This document shows, piece after piece, positions 53,927 to 63,864 of a stretch of DNA of 64,000 bases; position 1 is the first letter of the stretch, and each line of letters begins with the position of its first letter. Made by a program: the position numbers and the translations under genes. The notes beneath the pieces were generated by a model, which was given only the letters and a program-made list of their open reading frames with translations, was not told the origin of the DNA and did not search any database. The DNA is from Bacillus sp. Cs-700 (GTDB lineage: Bacteria; Bacillota; Bacilli; Bacillales; Guptibacillaceae): assembly GCF_011082085.1 (NCBI RefSeq), contig NZ_CP041063.1, positions 930,001 through 994,000 on the forward strand, read 5' to 3'.

Positions 53927-56568
53927 GACTAATTTTAAAATTCAAATGGCCAATTGCTATTGCGCTTATTGCGCTAACCGCCGTTTTATTTATTTTATCC
54001 CCAAACCTTACAAAACAAGCTGAAGAAGCCGGAACGTTTCAACTACCAGAAAACGCTGATTCTAAAATCGCAGCAGACTTACTAGAGGAAGCGGGTGCAG
54101 GAGATGAAACGATTTCTGTTGTGTTTACTTATGATCAACCCGTCGAAGATAAAGCGCAACAGACGGTTTCTTCTATTGCAGAAAAACTTGAAGGAGAAGG
54201 ATCCCTCATTAAAAATGTGCTCGATCCTTTTGAGAGTGAAGAATTAACGGAACAACTCGTTTCTGAAAATAAACAAACGGTTCTATTGCCTATTACGGTA
54301 GACGGCACGGATGAAGAAGTGAATGATTTAGCAAACCGTATTCGGGAAGACATGATTCCTGATGATACAACGGCATATGTCACAGGAGAAGCGATTATTA
54401 ATCACGATGTGAACGAAAGCGCCCAGAAAGGTCTTGAGCGTACTGAAATAATAACTGTGGCTTTAATTTTCGTTTTATTACTTGCTGTTTTTCGTTCCAT
54501 TACAACTCCCTTTATCCCATTATTTGCAGTTGGTATTACGTATCTCCTTAGTCAATCGATTGTTGCGTTTCTGATCGATTGGGTTGGTTTTCCTGTATCC
54601 AATTATACGCAAATTTTTCTAGTTGCCGTCTTATTCGGGATCGGCACAGACTACTGTATCCTCTTGTTAAGTAGATATAAAGAAGAATTAACTGAGGGGC
54701 ATTCTGTTGAAGATGCGATTGTAAATACGTACAAGACGGCCGGACGTACTTTATTAATTAGTGGATTAGCCGTGTTCATTGGTTTTGCTGCGATCGGCTT
54801 TGCGGACTTCCCTATCTTTAAATCTGCTGTTGGGGTCGCTGTCGGAATTGCTGTCTTAATGCTCGTTTTATTTACAATTGTTCCATTCTTTATGGCATTG
54901 CTAAAAGATAAACTGTTTTGGCCATCTAAACAATCAGCGTCTCATAAAGATAGTAAACTATGGACCAGGTTCGGTCGTTTCTCTATAAATAAACCGATTT
55001 GGTCGATGCTCGTTGTTGCCATTATTATGGTTCCACTCCTTTTCACATATGACGATCAGCTGTCGTTTAATACTGTAAATGAGATTGGTAGTGACTATGA
55101 ATCTGTGAAAGGCCTTGATGCGATCGAGGAAGGCTTTGGTAAAGGAGATTCGCTTCCTGTAAAGGTGATCCTTCAGCAAGATGAAGCGATTGTAACTGAA
55201 GAACTGCTTCCTTATATCGAAACAATCAGCAATGACATTGAGAGAAATGAAGACGTAGATTCTGTTAGATCAATTACAAGACCAGCCGGAGAGGTTATTG
55301 ATGATTTCTATGTTGATTCACAACTTTCTCAGGTTGGCGATGGTCTAAACGAAGCAACTAGTGGACTAAATGAAGTTCAAAGCGGATTAACGGAAGTACA
55401 AAACGGATTGGACCAAATTAACGGTCAAATCCCTTCTGGTAGCAACGCAGGAGGACTTGAAGAGGCAGTAAACGGATTAGGGCAAGTGAATGATCAGCTT
55501 GGTGCCATTTCACAGGGCCTTCAACAATCACAAAATGTAGCTGCAGCTTCAGAGCAGCTCGGTCAGGTTCAACAACAGCTTGGACAAATTCAACAAGGGC
55601 TTGCTGGCGCCTCTTCCGATCTGCAAGGTCAGTCAGGTCAGGTTTCTGAACTAAGCGGTGGCCTTTCAGATCTATCAAAAGGTGTTGGGTCATCAATTGA
55701 TGGACTGGATGAAATAAAGAACGGCTTACAGGACGCAGCAGATTTGGTAACCAATATGGGAAATTCGAACGCACTTCGAGACACGGGTGTTTTCATTCCA
55801 GAAGGTACGCTTGATAATGAAGAGTTTGAACCAGCCATTGAACGGTATGCGTTCGATGAACAAAAGGCCGTTACGCTTGAAGTGATCTTAAAAGAAGATC
55901 CTTATTCAACTGAGGCCATTCAAACCGTTCGTGAAATAAAAGAGACCGTCTCACGATCAATCGACGGAACACCACTTGAAGATGCTACTGTTGCTTATAG
56001 CGGGGTCTCAAGTATTAATAGCGACTTATCAGACATTTCAACGAGTGATTTTACAAGAACGGTTATCATCATGCTTGTTGGTTTATTTATTATCTTAACT
56101 GTCCTTTTCCGCTCCATGATTATGCCGATTGTGATGATTGGATCACTTCTACTTACGTACTTTACATCAATGGCGATTTCTGAATTAATCTTTATTAATC
56201 TACTAGGCTATGACGGAATAACGTGGGCCGTTCCATTCTTTGGTTTTGTTATGCTCATAGCGCTTGGAGTCGACTATTCCATTTTCCTACTTGACCGATT
56301 TAATGAAGAAGCTTCGATTGGCATTATGGAAGCCATGCATCGATCCATGGCTAAAATGGGTACGGTTGTCATCACTGCTGCAATTATATTAGCAGGTACA
56401 TTTGGTGCAATGATGCCTTCTGGTGTACTAAGTTTAATGCAAATTGCTACAATTGTTATTACTGGATTGTTACTTTACGGTCTCATCGTTCTACCTCTTC
56501 TCATTCCTGCTGTTGTGGTATCATTTGGGAATGGCATTTGGTGGCCTTTTAAACCTAAAAAGCGATAA
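53923..56568 (+). CDS. MMPL/RND-family exporter
   Basis: 881-residue pump with two halves of about six helices each. Family motifs include GIGTDYCILLLSRYKEEL near residue 240 and its counterpart ALGVDYSIFLLDRFNEE near 785. A long Leu/Gln/Gly-rich heptad-like insertion covers about residues 466-606 (for example GLNEVQSGLTEVQNGLDQIN), as in YdgH-type and YhgE-like Gram-positive proteins, and should be an extracellular coiled coil. Substrates in relatives include lipids and drugs. It follows the MarR gene with a 4-nt overlap. Confidence 0.9.
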   Translation: MRLILKFKWPIAIALIALTAVLFILSPNLTKQAEEAGTFQLPENADSKIAADLLEEAGAGDETISVVFTYDQPVEDKAQQTVSSIAEKLEGEGSLIKNVLDPFESEELTEQLVSENKQTVLLPITVDGTDEEVNDLANRIREDMIPDDTTAYVTGEAIINHDVNESAQKGLERTEIITVALIFVLLLAVFRSITTPFIPLFAVGITYLLSQSIVAFLIDWVGFPVSNYTQIFLVAVLFGIGTDYCILLLSRYKEELTEGHSVEDAIVNTYKTAGRTLLISGLAVFIGFAAIGFADFPIFKSAVGVAVGIAVLMLVLFTIVPFFMALLKDKLFWPSKQSASHKDSKLWTRFGRFSINKPIWSMLVVAIIMVPLLFTYDDQLSFNTVNEIGSDYESVKGLDAIEEGFGKGDSLPVKVILQQDEAIVTEELLPYIETISNDIERNEDVDSVRSITRPAGEVIDDFYVDSQLSQVGDGLNEATSGLNEVQSGLTEVQNGLDQINGQIPSGSNAGGLEEAVNGLGQVNDQLGAISQGLQQSQNVAAASEQLGQVQQQLGQIQQGLAGASSDLQGQSGQVSELSGGLSDLSKGVGSSIDGLDEIKNGLQDAADLVTNMGNSNALRDTGVFIPEGTLDNEEFEPAIERYAFDEQKAVTLEVILKEDPYSTEAIQTVREIKETVSRSIDGTPLEDATVAYSGVSSINSDLSDISTSDFTRTVIIMLVGLFIILTVLFRSMIMPIVMIGSLLLTYFTSMAISELIFINLLGYDGITWAVPFFGFVMLIALGVDYSIFLLDRFNEEASIGIMEAMHRSMAKMGTVVITAAIILAGTFGAMMPSGVLSLMQIATIVITGLLLYGLIVLPLLIPAVVVSFGNGIWWPFKPKKR

Positions 56569-56580
56569 GTTTCACCATAC

Positions 56581-56611
56581 AAAAGCTCAGAGCAAACCGC
56601 TCTGAGCTTTT
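56581..56611. terminator. Terminator after MMPL gene
   Basis: 13-bp stem AAAAGCTCAGAGC/GCTCTGAGCTTTT with a 5-nt loop, shared with the convergent kinase-like gene. Confidence 0.9.
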
Positions 56612-56631
56612 TAAATCTATTTACCACTACT

Positions 56632-57561
56632 TCATCTCGCATACTGGCCCACTTCTCTTCCATACGTTTTTAAATACAACTTCTCAAAAATCTCAATCAT
56701 TTGATAAAAACGCTTATCATAGTTATCGCCTTCTACTGTCCATGAGGTCGCCAATACGGTATGACAATAGCCCCAAAGTAGCAAACGCTCTTTATCTAGA
56801 TTAAGTTCCTTTGTGAAGATGTCTACTCGTTTTTGGGTCACTTCATAGACGTCTTTTTCCGGTAGCTTATTTAAAAGAAATTGAATTAAATCATACTCAG
56901 TTTCCCCCAATAATCCTTTTGGATCAATCGCAACCCAGTCAGTGTCCTCTGAAGCAAGCACATTGTAGTGATGAAAATCTCCGTGTAGTAACTTGTACTG
57001 AGCGATTGATTGATTCAGTTTCGTAAAAAGGCTTAGGGAAGTCCTAAGGACATGCGAAGAAAGTGGTCCATATCCCTCCACATTCTGCACTACAGTATTT
57101 CGAAGCGACTTCTCTCTAACGACTGTTGTTTGAATCCGAGTCTTACTAGGAGCAGGTATAGAGAACTTTTTCATCACTAATCCAGCCTCGCGACAGGCTT
57201 GCTCATCGTTTTCTACTTTTGCAAGCGTGTGACCAGGAGATAATTTTTCTAAAATGATAATGCCTTTTTCTTTATCAAAGGCATTAACTTTAACCATCCC
57301 TTGATGATTAAACAAGTGCAAAGATTCCAGTTCATCAAGAAAGTCTGCTCCGGGTATACTTAGTTTCACCACAACTTCTTTTCCACTCTCCAGCTTAGCT
57401 GGAGCAACATAGTTAATCGAGAGATGATAAGGATCCTCCATTTTCAGAGACCATTTTTGTTCACAATAGCGGATGATTTCCGGTAATTTTTGTAGCCATA
57501 CTTTTCCTTCTTCCTTAAAATAAAAACAAACGGATTGAACAAACTGCTCTTGAAACTTCAT
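56632..57561 (-). CDS. Aminoglycoside/hydroxyurea-type kinase (APH(6) family)
   Basis: 309-residue protein with the phosphotransferase fold of the streptomycin 6-kinase/hydroxyurea kinase family. The ATP-lysine strand VVVKLSIPG is at about residue 63, the catalytic loop LLHGDFHHYNVLAS at about 194, and the metal motif VAIDPKGLLGE at about 213. Chromosomal Bacillus members are generally of unproven substrate, so resistance is not implied. GGGGAGG precedes the ATG; it follows a membrane protein gene by 15 nt and is probably its operon partner. Confidence 0.85.
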   Translation of the reverse strand: MKFQEQFVQSVCFYFKEEGKVWLQKLPEIIRYCEQKWSLKMEDPYHLSINYVAPAKLESGKEVVVKLSIPGADFLDELESLHLFNHQGMVKVNAFDKEKGIIILEKLSPGHTLAKVENDEQACREAGLVMKKFSIPAPSKTRIQTTVVREKSLRNTVVQNVEGYGPLSSHVLRTSLSLFTKLNQSIAQYKLLHGDFHHYNVLASEDTDWVAIDPKGLLGETEYDLIQFLLNKLPEKDVYEVTQKRVDIFTKELNLDKERLLLWGYCHTVLATSWTVEGDNYDKRFYQMIEIFEKLYLKTYGREVGQYAR

Positions 57562-57576
57562 TCTACACCTCCCCTT

Positions 57577-58950
57577 CTAATAAAGAAATAAAGTACAGTA
57601 TGCGATCAAAACGCCGATAAATCCACACATCAAACTATACGAGATGTTTTTCAAGACAATTTTATAAGGATTCATTTTCAACCCTACGGAAGTTAGTGTA
57701 ACGATAAGGCCATAAGGAGCTGATGGAACGGTTGCGATCGCGCTACTGGCGAGCAGAATCGTTAACGTAACAGAAGGAAAAGCACTTAACAACAACTCAC
57801 TTACGCCGCCAAAGATCCCCATTGTTGCAATGGGATGAACGCCTAATAATGTCATTATTAAAAAAGTAGCCTGGATGAAAAGCATAATGTAAACTTGATG
57901 CCCCTCAAGTGCCACAAGGGGGTCCTGTAAATATCGTAGGTATGGAGACGCGTTTAACGTTTCTGTGAAAAAAGATAGCGTTAGCAGTAAAACAATGAAA
58001 TTATGTAAATGGTTTGTTTGCCTTTTCCAATTGAGCCAGCCAATTTGAAAGAAACTTCTTTTTCGTTTCAACAATAATGCCCAAATGTACGCAAAGGGAA
58101 AAAGGGCGATCGTAACGGCAAACAAAAAGTTGAATTGAATAACATTGGTTAGAAAAACGACAACCATTAAGAACAGAACCAGCGCCACGATAAATTCCAT
58201 TAACTTCTTCTTACTACTTGCTCCTAACTTTGTAGGCGTACCAACCTCTTCTACCACTTCGTTTCGAAAGGTGATTTTTCCAATAATAGAATCAAGTGCA
58301 AAGCCTAATAAAGCAATAAGCAACATCCAAGGTAATACTTCTAAGTAATTAGCATTTGTAATAAAGATTGATGTAGCGAGTAAAATTTCCAAAGGACTCC
58401 AAAGTAACGCTAGAGAATACCCCCTTAAAGTCGACATGGCGATAAAACGGTTTCTGACGTTTGTTTTGGATTTTTTTAATTGATTTTTTAACAGATCTTG
58501 AGAAATGGTTGCGGACGATAAATTCAAAAAGGCAGCCAGAGAAACCATAGTCGCTTCTCCTCGCACATATAAATCCCCCATTTTCTTCACATTGCCCCCG
58601 AGTAATGTTTGCAATAGCTTATTATATCTCCCGGCTTTTACAACGCTATTCATCCATGGAAGCATAGATAAAAGAAACAACAACCCTATATTCCCTGCGA
58701 AAAAGGATGGAACCTTAACGATACTAATATCGCTTGAAAAATAAAAAAAGACTCCTACACTTAAAAGAATAATGCCAAGTATTTTAAAAACACGATCCGC
58801 TTCTTTGAAATTAATGACGATCATCACTATTGCCAATAGTCCAATTGTTGTATATAGAGAAGCGTTTGACCAAAAGAGGTGGATCACATCCAATAGAAAA
58901 ACGAATAAATAAAAAACGTAAATATGTTGAAACAGTCTAGTATTCCACAT
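57577..58950 (-). CDS. Uncharacterised polytopic membrane protein (ion-transporter-like)
   Basis: 457-residue protein with about 11-12 hydrophobic helices. A central hydrophilic loop (about residues 220-250, with GTPTKLGASSKKKLM) splits it in two halves. LGVHPIATMGIFGG near residue 368 and SATISQDLL near 146 recall helix breaks of the IT (ArsB/citrate-type) superfamily, but I cannot name a family. AGGAGAA precedes the ATG. It is co-oriented with and 15 nt ahead of the APH(6)-like gene. Confidence 0.7.
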   Translation of the reverse strand: MWNTRLFQHIYVFYLFVFLLDVIHLFWSNASLYTTIGLLAIVMIVINFKEADRVFKILGIILLSVGVFFYFSSDISIVKVPSFFAGNIGLLFLLSMLPWMNSVVKAGRYNKLLQTLLGGNVKKMGDLYVRGEATMVSLAAFLNLSSATISQDLLKNQLKKSKTNVRNRFIAMSTLRGYSLALLWSPLEILLATSIFITNANYLEVLPWMLLIALLGFALDSIIGKITFRNEVVEEVGTPTKLGASSKKKLMEFIVALVLFLMVVVFLTNVIQFNFLFAVTIALFPFAYIWALLLKRKRSFFQIGWLNWKRQTNHLHNFIVLLLTLSFFTETLNASPYLRYLQDPLVALEGHQVYIMLFIQATFLIMTLLGVHPIATMGIFGGVSELLLSAFPSVTLTILLASSAIATVPSAPYGLIVTLTSVGLKMNPYKIVLKNISYSLMCGFIGVLIAYCTLFLY

Positions 58951-59267
58951 GTTATTCTCCTATCCTATAGGCGAACGATGAGAGAATGTGATCAGTTCGT
59001 CTACTTTCCCGTTGTTAGTTTGCTTACCTTATCCTATCGATAACCTCTCAAACTTTCAAGAATGCAAAATTCTTACACTGCTAATAACTCTTTTTAAGCT
59101 AACGGATGATCTCAAACACTGAGCATGCTTTGTCTTTCCTTTGTTTAAACGTAATCAAAAAAAGTACCGCCCGATTTAACGGACGGTACAAAAGGGGGAA
59201 AATTATGTTAGTTTAAATTTACCCCTTTTTGAAATACCTAAACCTTTTTTTCTAAAAATCTTTTCAT
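58951..59267. other. Intergenic region with two terminator-like hairpins
   Basis: 317 nt without a gene. The left part should contain the promoter of the membrane protein/kinase operon. The right part has the NUDIX terminator and a second hairpin, AAAAGGGG/CCCCTTTT at about 59190-59229. Confidence 0.6.
59157..59189 (-). terminator. Terminator after the NUDIX gene
   Basis: Minus-strand GTACCGTCCG/CGGGCGGTAC stem (one T-G pair), TTAAAT loop and seven T. It lies about 80 nt beyond the NUDIX stop. Confidence 0.75.
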
Positions 59268-59732
59268 TTATTTCTCGCTTATGATTTGATTCCTGTTTTT
59301 AGTGATAAACTCTTTTGATTCGTCGTGTTCTAAAAGGCTTAATAACGCTTGTTCATGAACAAAACAAATTTGATTAATTTCTTTGTCATTCGCTTCAAGG
59401 TCCTTACCGTCGCCAACATATTCGAAATGAAACATTGTCGTTATTTGGTTATGATAACCTATCTTCGTTTGAATTTTTTCTGGAAATGCAAATGAGATCG
59501 TTTCATTAAATCGCTTTTTTAACGTGTAGGCGACGGATCCCGTTTCCTCTAATAACTCTCTTCTCATTGAAGCTTCGACTGTTTCATCTTCGTCTTCAAC
59601 GCCACCTTTAACGAAATCCCATATTCCATTATGAAGCTCTTTTCCCATTCTGGTGTTTATCGTGACTTTGCGAACGATGAGAAACCGGTTTTTGTGCGTA
59701 ACAATTGCCCCAACAGCCTTCCTAGTTTTCAT
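59268..59732 (-). CDS. NUDIX hydrolase
   Basis: 154-residue pyrophosphohydrolase. The NUDIX box reads GGVEDEDETVEASMRRELLE followed by ETGSV, at about residues 41-65. The N-terminal strand VGAIVTHKNRFLIVRKV and the loop HNGIWDFVKGG fit the MutT/bis(5-nucleosyl)-tetraphosphatase-like group. Substrate unknown. It follows the M15 peptidase gene by 15 nt in one apparent operon. AGAGGAT precedes the ATG. Confidence 0.88.
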   Translation of the reverse strand: MKTRKAVGAIVTHKNRFLIVRKVTINTRMGKELHNGIWDFVKGGVEDEDETVEASMRRELLEETGSVAYTLKKRFNETISFAFPEKIQTKIGYHNQITTMFHFEYVGDGKDLEANDKEINQICFVHEQALLSLLEHDESKEFITKNRNQIISEK

Positions 59733-59747
59733 AACACTATCCTCTCG

Positions 59748-60305
59748 CTAGTTTGTCGCATACTCACTTTCACCAGGTCTTTGACCATTCTGCAATTGAC
59801 GCATCGTTAAACCAAAATCCATTTGTAAGTGAGGATAGTCTTTAAAACTACTCCAGTCTCCTCCCCAATCAAAACCAAGATCTTTCGCAATAGCGACTAC
59901 TTCCATCCAATCTGATTTTCCATTCTCGTTATCGTCTCGCTCCATATCCCATACAACATCACCATTATCTAACTTTAAAGCAAAATCGATGGCTAGACCG
60001 TAATTGTGATAAGAACCGCCGCCTGCAACATTTGTAACGACTTGTCCTTCCGTTGACCGTCCTTTTTCATAAAGAGCATCCTGTTCTTCTTTCGTTCGAT
60101 GTGCAGCTGTAATCACAATCTCAACTCCCTTTGCGGCAGCTCGATTGATCAACGTATCTTTCGCTTCACTTACCGTTGGATGCAGCTCCGTTGGCAAGGG
60201 AACATCCTTTTGAATAAACATTCCCTCTAGATCTTCCTTGAAGTTGATGAAGATAAGACCAATTCCTATTATGAAAAGGAAGGTTATAAGATTGAATCCT
60301 TTCAA
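59748..60305 (-). CDS. M15-family peptidoglycan peptidase (CwlK/VanY-like)
   Basis: 185-residue membrane-anchored metallopeptidase. One N-terminal helix (about 4-22) is followed by the M15C domain: substrate Arg in VITAAHRTKEEQDALY, zinc ligands His and Asp in GGSYHNYGLAIDFAL, and the third ligand in YPHLQMDFG. Like B. subtilis CwlK it should cleave L-Ala-D-Glu bonds, though D,D-carboxypeptidase activity is possible. Start TTG at 60305, 6 nt after GGGAGG; a GTG five codons upstream would contain that ribosome site. Confidence 0.87.
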   Translation of the reverse strand: MKGFNLITFLFIIGIGLIFINFKEDLEGMFIQKDVPLPTELHPTVSEAKDTLINRAAAKGVEIVITAAHRTKEEQDALYEKGRSTEGQVVTNVAGGGSYHNYGLAIDFALKLDNGDVVWDMERDDNENGKSDWMEVVAIAKDLGFDWGGDWSSFKDYPHLQMDFGLTMRQLQNGQRPGESEYATN

Positions 60306-60539
60306 ACAGAAACCTCCCACCTTATTAATCTACTATTTTGATCATAACATAGGTAAAGGTAAGTCGTTCGAAATGGCGGCTTCATAGAATTTGTAAGCTT
60401 CTCCACAGAGGCTTACATTATTCTTCTTAAGAAATCAATATTTTCATTTCGTCAATCTTCATCCCGCTTACGGCCCAACCCTAGTATAATAAGGAGAATA
60501 TAACCGCTTTTATCTAATCCCTAGCAAAAGGAGAGGCTT

Positions 60540-60809
60540 ATGAAAAGATTAGTAATTGCAAATTTCCTTCTTATAATCTCTCTTGTTTATCTTATTTATC
60601 GGATTACGAAACCAAAGTTATATCTGCCTGCATTCTCTATTGAAGCAGAAAATCCTGTTAAATTGACATTAACTACTCTCACCATCAATACTGATTTCGT
60701 TACCGGTAACGCTGGCTCCATCTACTCAATTTGGTTAAGTCCAATCTACCTTCTTATTTTAATCGCATGCGTTCTAACGATTTCTCCTTTGATTTCCAAG
60801 AAGCGGTAA
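60540..60809 (+). CDS. Hypothetical small membrane protein
   Basis: 89-residue protein with hydrophobic segments at about residues 4-22 and 63-84 separated by a polar, Thr-rich stretch (residues 40-60), and ending SKKR. AAAGGAGAGG precedes the ATG. I do not recognise a family. It ends 2 nt before the convergent nucleotidyltransferase gene with no terminator visible between them. Confidence 0.6.
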   Translation: MKRLVIANFLLIISLVYLIYRITKPKLYLPAFSIEAENPVKLTLTTLTINTDFVTGNAGSIYSIWLSPIYLLILIACVLTISPLISKKR

Positions 60810-60811
60810 GA

Positions 60812-61522
60812 CTATTTCCCTAATGAAAACCCTTCAAACAAGCGACCACCAAATGGTTGTAAAGCGTCATCAACGAACGTAATGACGCTTTCCTTTTCAC
60901 GTGTTTCATAATAATGATCAAACACGTGTACAAACCTATCCGCCAGTGTTTGATCATAATTTCTTAATGCACGGACAATCCATTTAGATGAGCCAATCCA
61001 CTGTTTATTCGTACGAAGAATGAATTCATGAACTTGCTCTGCAAGAGTAGCTGCACAGCACATTTCTTCCCCTCGATCGGTAGCGCCAATAAAATCTTCT
61101 AATACATCTGTAAGAAAATAACGTTTTAGCGTGATGTCGTCTTCTTCCCATGGAGACGGCCCCTTTTTCAGGATCATTCTTGCTTCATCCTGCAGTACTT
61201 TTGCCTTCCCCTTGTCATTAAGGATGACGCCTTCAGACACCATTTTCGGAAGTGATGGTTTTGCGCGTGCGCAGTCACTCTCATAAAAGGCATAATAGCT
61301 TTCTAAATTATGAACATACCATTCGATCGGCCAACCCTCATAGAAAAAACTCTCCCGATACGAAACAGTTACCGACGAATCAAAGACGACTATATCAAGA
61401 TCAGATGTAGCTGTCGCTTCCCCTCGAACAATGCTTCCAGCTAGAAAAGCAGCCTCACATTCGGGTGATCTTGTTTGTACTAGCTCCTTAGCTTTAGAAA
61501 CAATGAGTTGTAATGAGTCCAT
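60812..61522 (-). CDS. Nucleotidyltransferase-domain protein
   Basis: 236-residue protein with the minimal nucleotidyltransferase motif AGSIVRGEATATSDLDIVVF at about residues 28-47 (GS...DLD), followed by a helical domain (about 120-236) that may bind substrate. It resembles aminoglycoside-adenylyltransferase-like and YaeB-type proteins, without enough marks for a substrate. GGAGG precedes the ATG. Monocistronic. Confidence 0.8.
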   Translation of the reverse strand: MDSLQLIVSKAKELVQTRSPECEAAFLAGSIVRGEATATSDLDIVVFDSSVTVSYRESFFYEGWPIEWYVHNLESYYAFYESDCARAKPSLPKMVSEGVILNDKGKAKVLQDEARMILKKGPSPWEEDDITLKRYFLTDVLEDFIGATDRGEEMCCAATLAEQVHEFILRTNKQWIGSSKWIVRALRNYDQTLADRFVHVFDHYYETREKESVITFVDDALQPFGGRLFEGFSLGK

Positions 61523-61886
61523 TTTCCAACCTCCATATCGATTCTTTCATATTTCAAGGAAATAGTAAGCCTAGCTTGGGTAAAAACGATAGCTTTATTA
61601 TCCAATTAACTAATAGATAGCTAAAGCAAGCCAGAAAGTAGCCCAGCTAGTTTTTCTTCTATAGTCAAAAGACACAATCTTACACTCTCAAAATGCAACT
61701 AACTTTAATTGAAATCTTTGTTAACGTATCTCGCAAAAATTTCTAGCGCTTCCCTACCAATTATTTCAAATCATTAGGGATATCTCAATCTTTTTCACGT
61801 AAAAAGGAGCTTACCTTATTTAAGATAAACTCCTTTATAGTAGAAGAGAGAGGTATAGCTTTCTTTGCTTTTGACTCAGTCTTGCC
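61523..61886. other. Intergenic region
   Basis: 364 nt, AT-rich, no supported gene or RNA. The left part should carry the nucleotidyltransferase promoter; a terminator for the HAD gene lies on the right. Confidence 0.5.
61802..61836 (-). terminator. Terminator after HAD phosphatase gene
   Basis: Minus-strand hairpin with AAAGGAG/CTCCTTT at the base and CTTA/TAAG inside, broken by mismatches, with a short T run. Confidence 0.55.
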
Positions 61887-62759
61887 TCATGTGCTTTTTA
61901 TTGACGATGGAACGATTAAAGACTTTAAATAATGATAGACTCCATCATCATCACATGTAAATTCCGTTACATCGTCGACGATTTCTTTTATTTGGTCCGA
62001 TGCATTTTTCATTGCTACTGCATAATCAACAAATTGGAACATCGGTAAATCGTTGTTACTATCCCCTACCGCCAACGTTTCTACATCCGCCAAATCAAAA
62101 TAGTGTAACATTTCCTTAATTCCAGTGGCTTTGTTCACATTTGCTACCATTACTTCAACATTATGTGCAGAAGAGATTGAGGTTGTAAAATCGATATCTT
62201 GCTTTATTTTTTCTAACTCATCTTTCCATTGATTGATATTCTCTTTCGTTCTTGCGAAGAAATAGAATTTAGAAAACTTATTTCCTTCGATCTGACTTTT
62301 CCAGTCGATAGCTTCTTTGATTGCTTCTTGACGTGAAAGCCATTCATTAAGCCCAACACTTTCTGGCTTTGGATCTTTAACTTCATCTTCAATAAATATA
62401 CGATCTTGTTGTAAAGCGATACGGTCCGCTCCATATGGGAAAAGTTCATAATAAACTTTATGTTCTCTTGCTTTTTCGATAACCTTTTCTACTAATTCAA
62501 GAGGGAGTGAATGTTCAAATATGGCCTTACTCTTAACATACCCGGCCATTCCATTCGAAGAGATGATTCCATCGACCTGGAATCCATCCGGTACAAGATC
62601 GCTTATTTCATCTGCAGCTCTGCCTGTCGCGATAAAAACATAAAGTCCATTATCTCGTAACTCATCAATAACTTGTTTCGTAAGTCCACTTACCTTGTTG
62701 TTGTGATTTAAGATCGTACCGTCCATATCTAAGAAAATAGCCTTTGGCTTTGTTACCAT
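61887..62759 (-). CDS. Cof-type HAD-IIB family phosphatase
   Basis: 290-residue haloacid dehalogenase-type hydrolase. Motif I is FLDMDGTIL (nucleophile Asp), motif II FIATGRA, motif III Lys in NKATGIKEM, and motif IV VGDSNNDLPMF. A C2B cap lies between about residues 85 and 195. Such enzymes dephosphorylate sugar phosphates or flavin precursors; the substrate is unknown. GGGGAG precedes the ATG. Confidence 0.9.
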   Translation of the reverse strand: MVTKPKAIFLDMDGTILNHNNKVSGLTKQVIDELRDNGLYVFIATGRAADEISDLVPDGFQVDGIISSNGMAGYVKSKAIFEHSLPLELVEKVIEKAREHKVYYELFPYGADRIALQQDRIFIEDEVKDPKPESVGLNEWLSRQEAIKEAIDWKSQIEGNKFSKFYFFARTKENINQWKDELEKIKQDIDFTTSISSAHNVEVMVANVNKATGIKEMLHYFDLADVETLAVGDSNNDLPMFQFVDYAVAMKNASDQIKEIVDDVTEFTCDDDGVYHYLKSLIVPSSIKST

Positions 62760-62976
62760 CGTGACTCCCCTTACTTTAATAAATTCTACTTTTAATTTTT
62801 TTCATCTTATATCTCACTTTAATCGTAACCAGTACAATTATTGTTACAAATCGAAGCCTATTGCAATTGGTGGTTATCAACAAGTAACATGTTACTCCTC
62901 TTCAAGTAACCTGTTCAAGTTTTTGATACCCATTTTCATAAATTGGCATCTTTGGTTTGATTCGTTTTTTCAATTT

Positions 62977-63004
62977 AAAAGAGCCTATCTGATAGCAGAT
63001 AAGC
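62977..63004 (-). terminator. Terminator after the DJ-1/PfpI gene
   Basis: Minus-strand 9-bp stem GCTTATCTG/CAGATAGGC (one G-T pair) followed by TCTTTT. Confidence 0.6.
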
Positions 63005-63022
63005 TTCAAAACAGCTCTAAAA

Positions 63023-63604
63023 CTAACTTTTAATAAAACCGTTTTTAAATAAACTATACCACTCTTCTAGTTCTTTACTTCTTAGGACATCTAATTTCCT
63101 TAATATATCTCTCGAAAATTCTAATGCTCCACTTCCATTAGCTGTGATTAAACAGCCCTCACTAATCGACTGTTCATTTATGTAGTTTTCTTCCCCTTGA
63201 TAATTAGGTGCTCCTTCTTTTAAATATGCTAATGAATTGCCTGTATGTTTGTGATGATCAAGATATCCGTAATCTCCTAAAAAAGTAGTTGCATCACAAA
63301 TTGCTGCTACCGGAATGTTCTTTCCAATACAGTAATCAACTAGTTTCTTAACCTGGTGGTTTTTTTCTTCTCTCCACCCCGTTCCACCAGGCATAATCAC
63401 CATCGCTAAATCTATTTTTAGAGAGAAGTTCTTTAAGCTATAATCCGGTAGAACCTTTAAACCACCCATAGAAATCTTAGGATTCTCATCAATCGCAATT
63501 GTTTTTACTTCATAACCTGTTTCTGGTTTATTTAGTTCAGCAGTCACATAACTTGCTTCCCAATCGGCAAAACCATCAGTAATGAAAACCAACACCTTTT
63601 TCAT
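63023..63604 (-). CDS. DJ-1/PfpI-family protein
   Basis: 193-residue class I glutamine-amidotransferase-like protein. The nucleophile elbow is AAICDATTFLGDYG with Cys at about 101, and the oxyanion part is VIMPGGTGWREE. It resembles B. subtilis YdeA/YoaZ-type proteins, variously described as stress proteins, deglycases or peptidases. ATG at 63604 behind GGAGGAGGAG is preferred over a start nine codons upstream. Followed by a moderate terminator. Confidence 0.85.
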   Translation of the reverse strand: MKKVLVFITDGFADWEASYVTAELNKPETGYEVKTIAIDENPKISMGGLKVLPDYSLKNFSLKIDLAMVIMPGGTGWREEKNHQVKKLVDYCIGKNIPVAAICDATTFLGDYGYLDHHKHTGNSLAYLKEGAPNYQGEENYINEQSISEGCLITANGSGALEFSRDILRKLDVLRSKELEEWYSLFKNGFIKS

Positions 63605-63864
63605 AGGTATCTCCTCCTCCATAGTTCTCAATTAAAATCGCAATTAAATATACGAGAACTCCCTATTTTTCCTATAATTGCATTATCTTTAACACCCTAA
63701 AAAATTTATTTATTAATAGGTGATTACACTTTATTTCAATCCATCTCTTATTAATGAAAACCTCATTTAAAATATGCTTCTTCATATAGATATTGTCTCT
63801 ATTTATAGCAATAATCCGACAGAAGTTCACTTCATTTCTTCTTAAAATAAGGGATGAGGTGATA

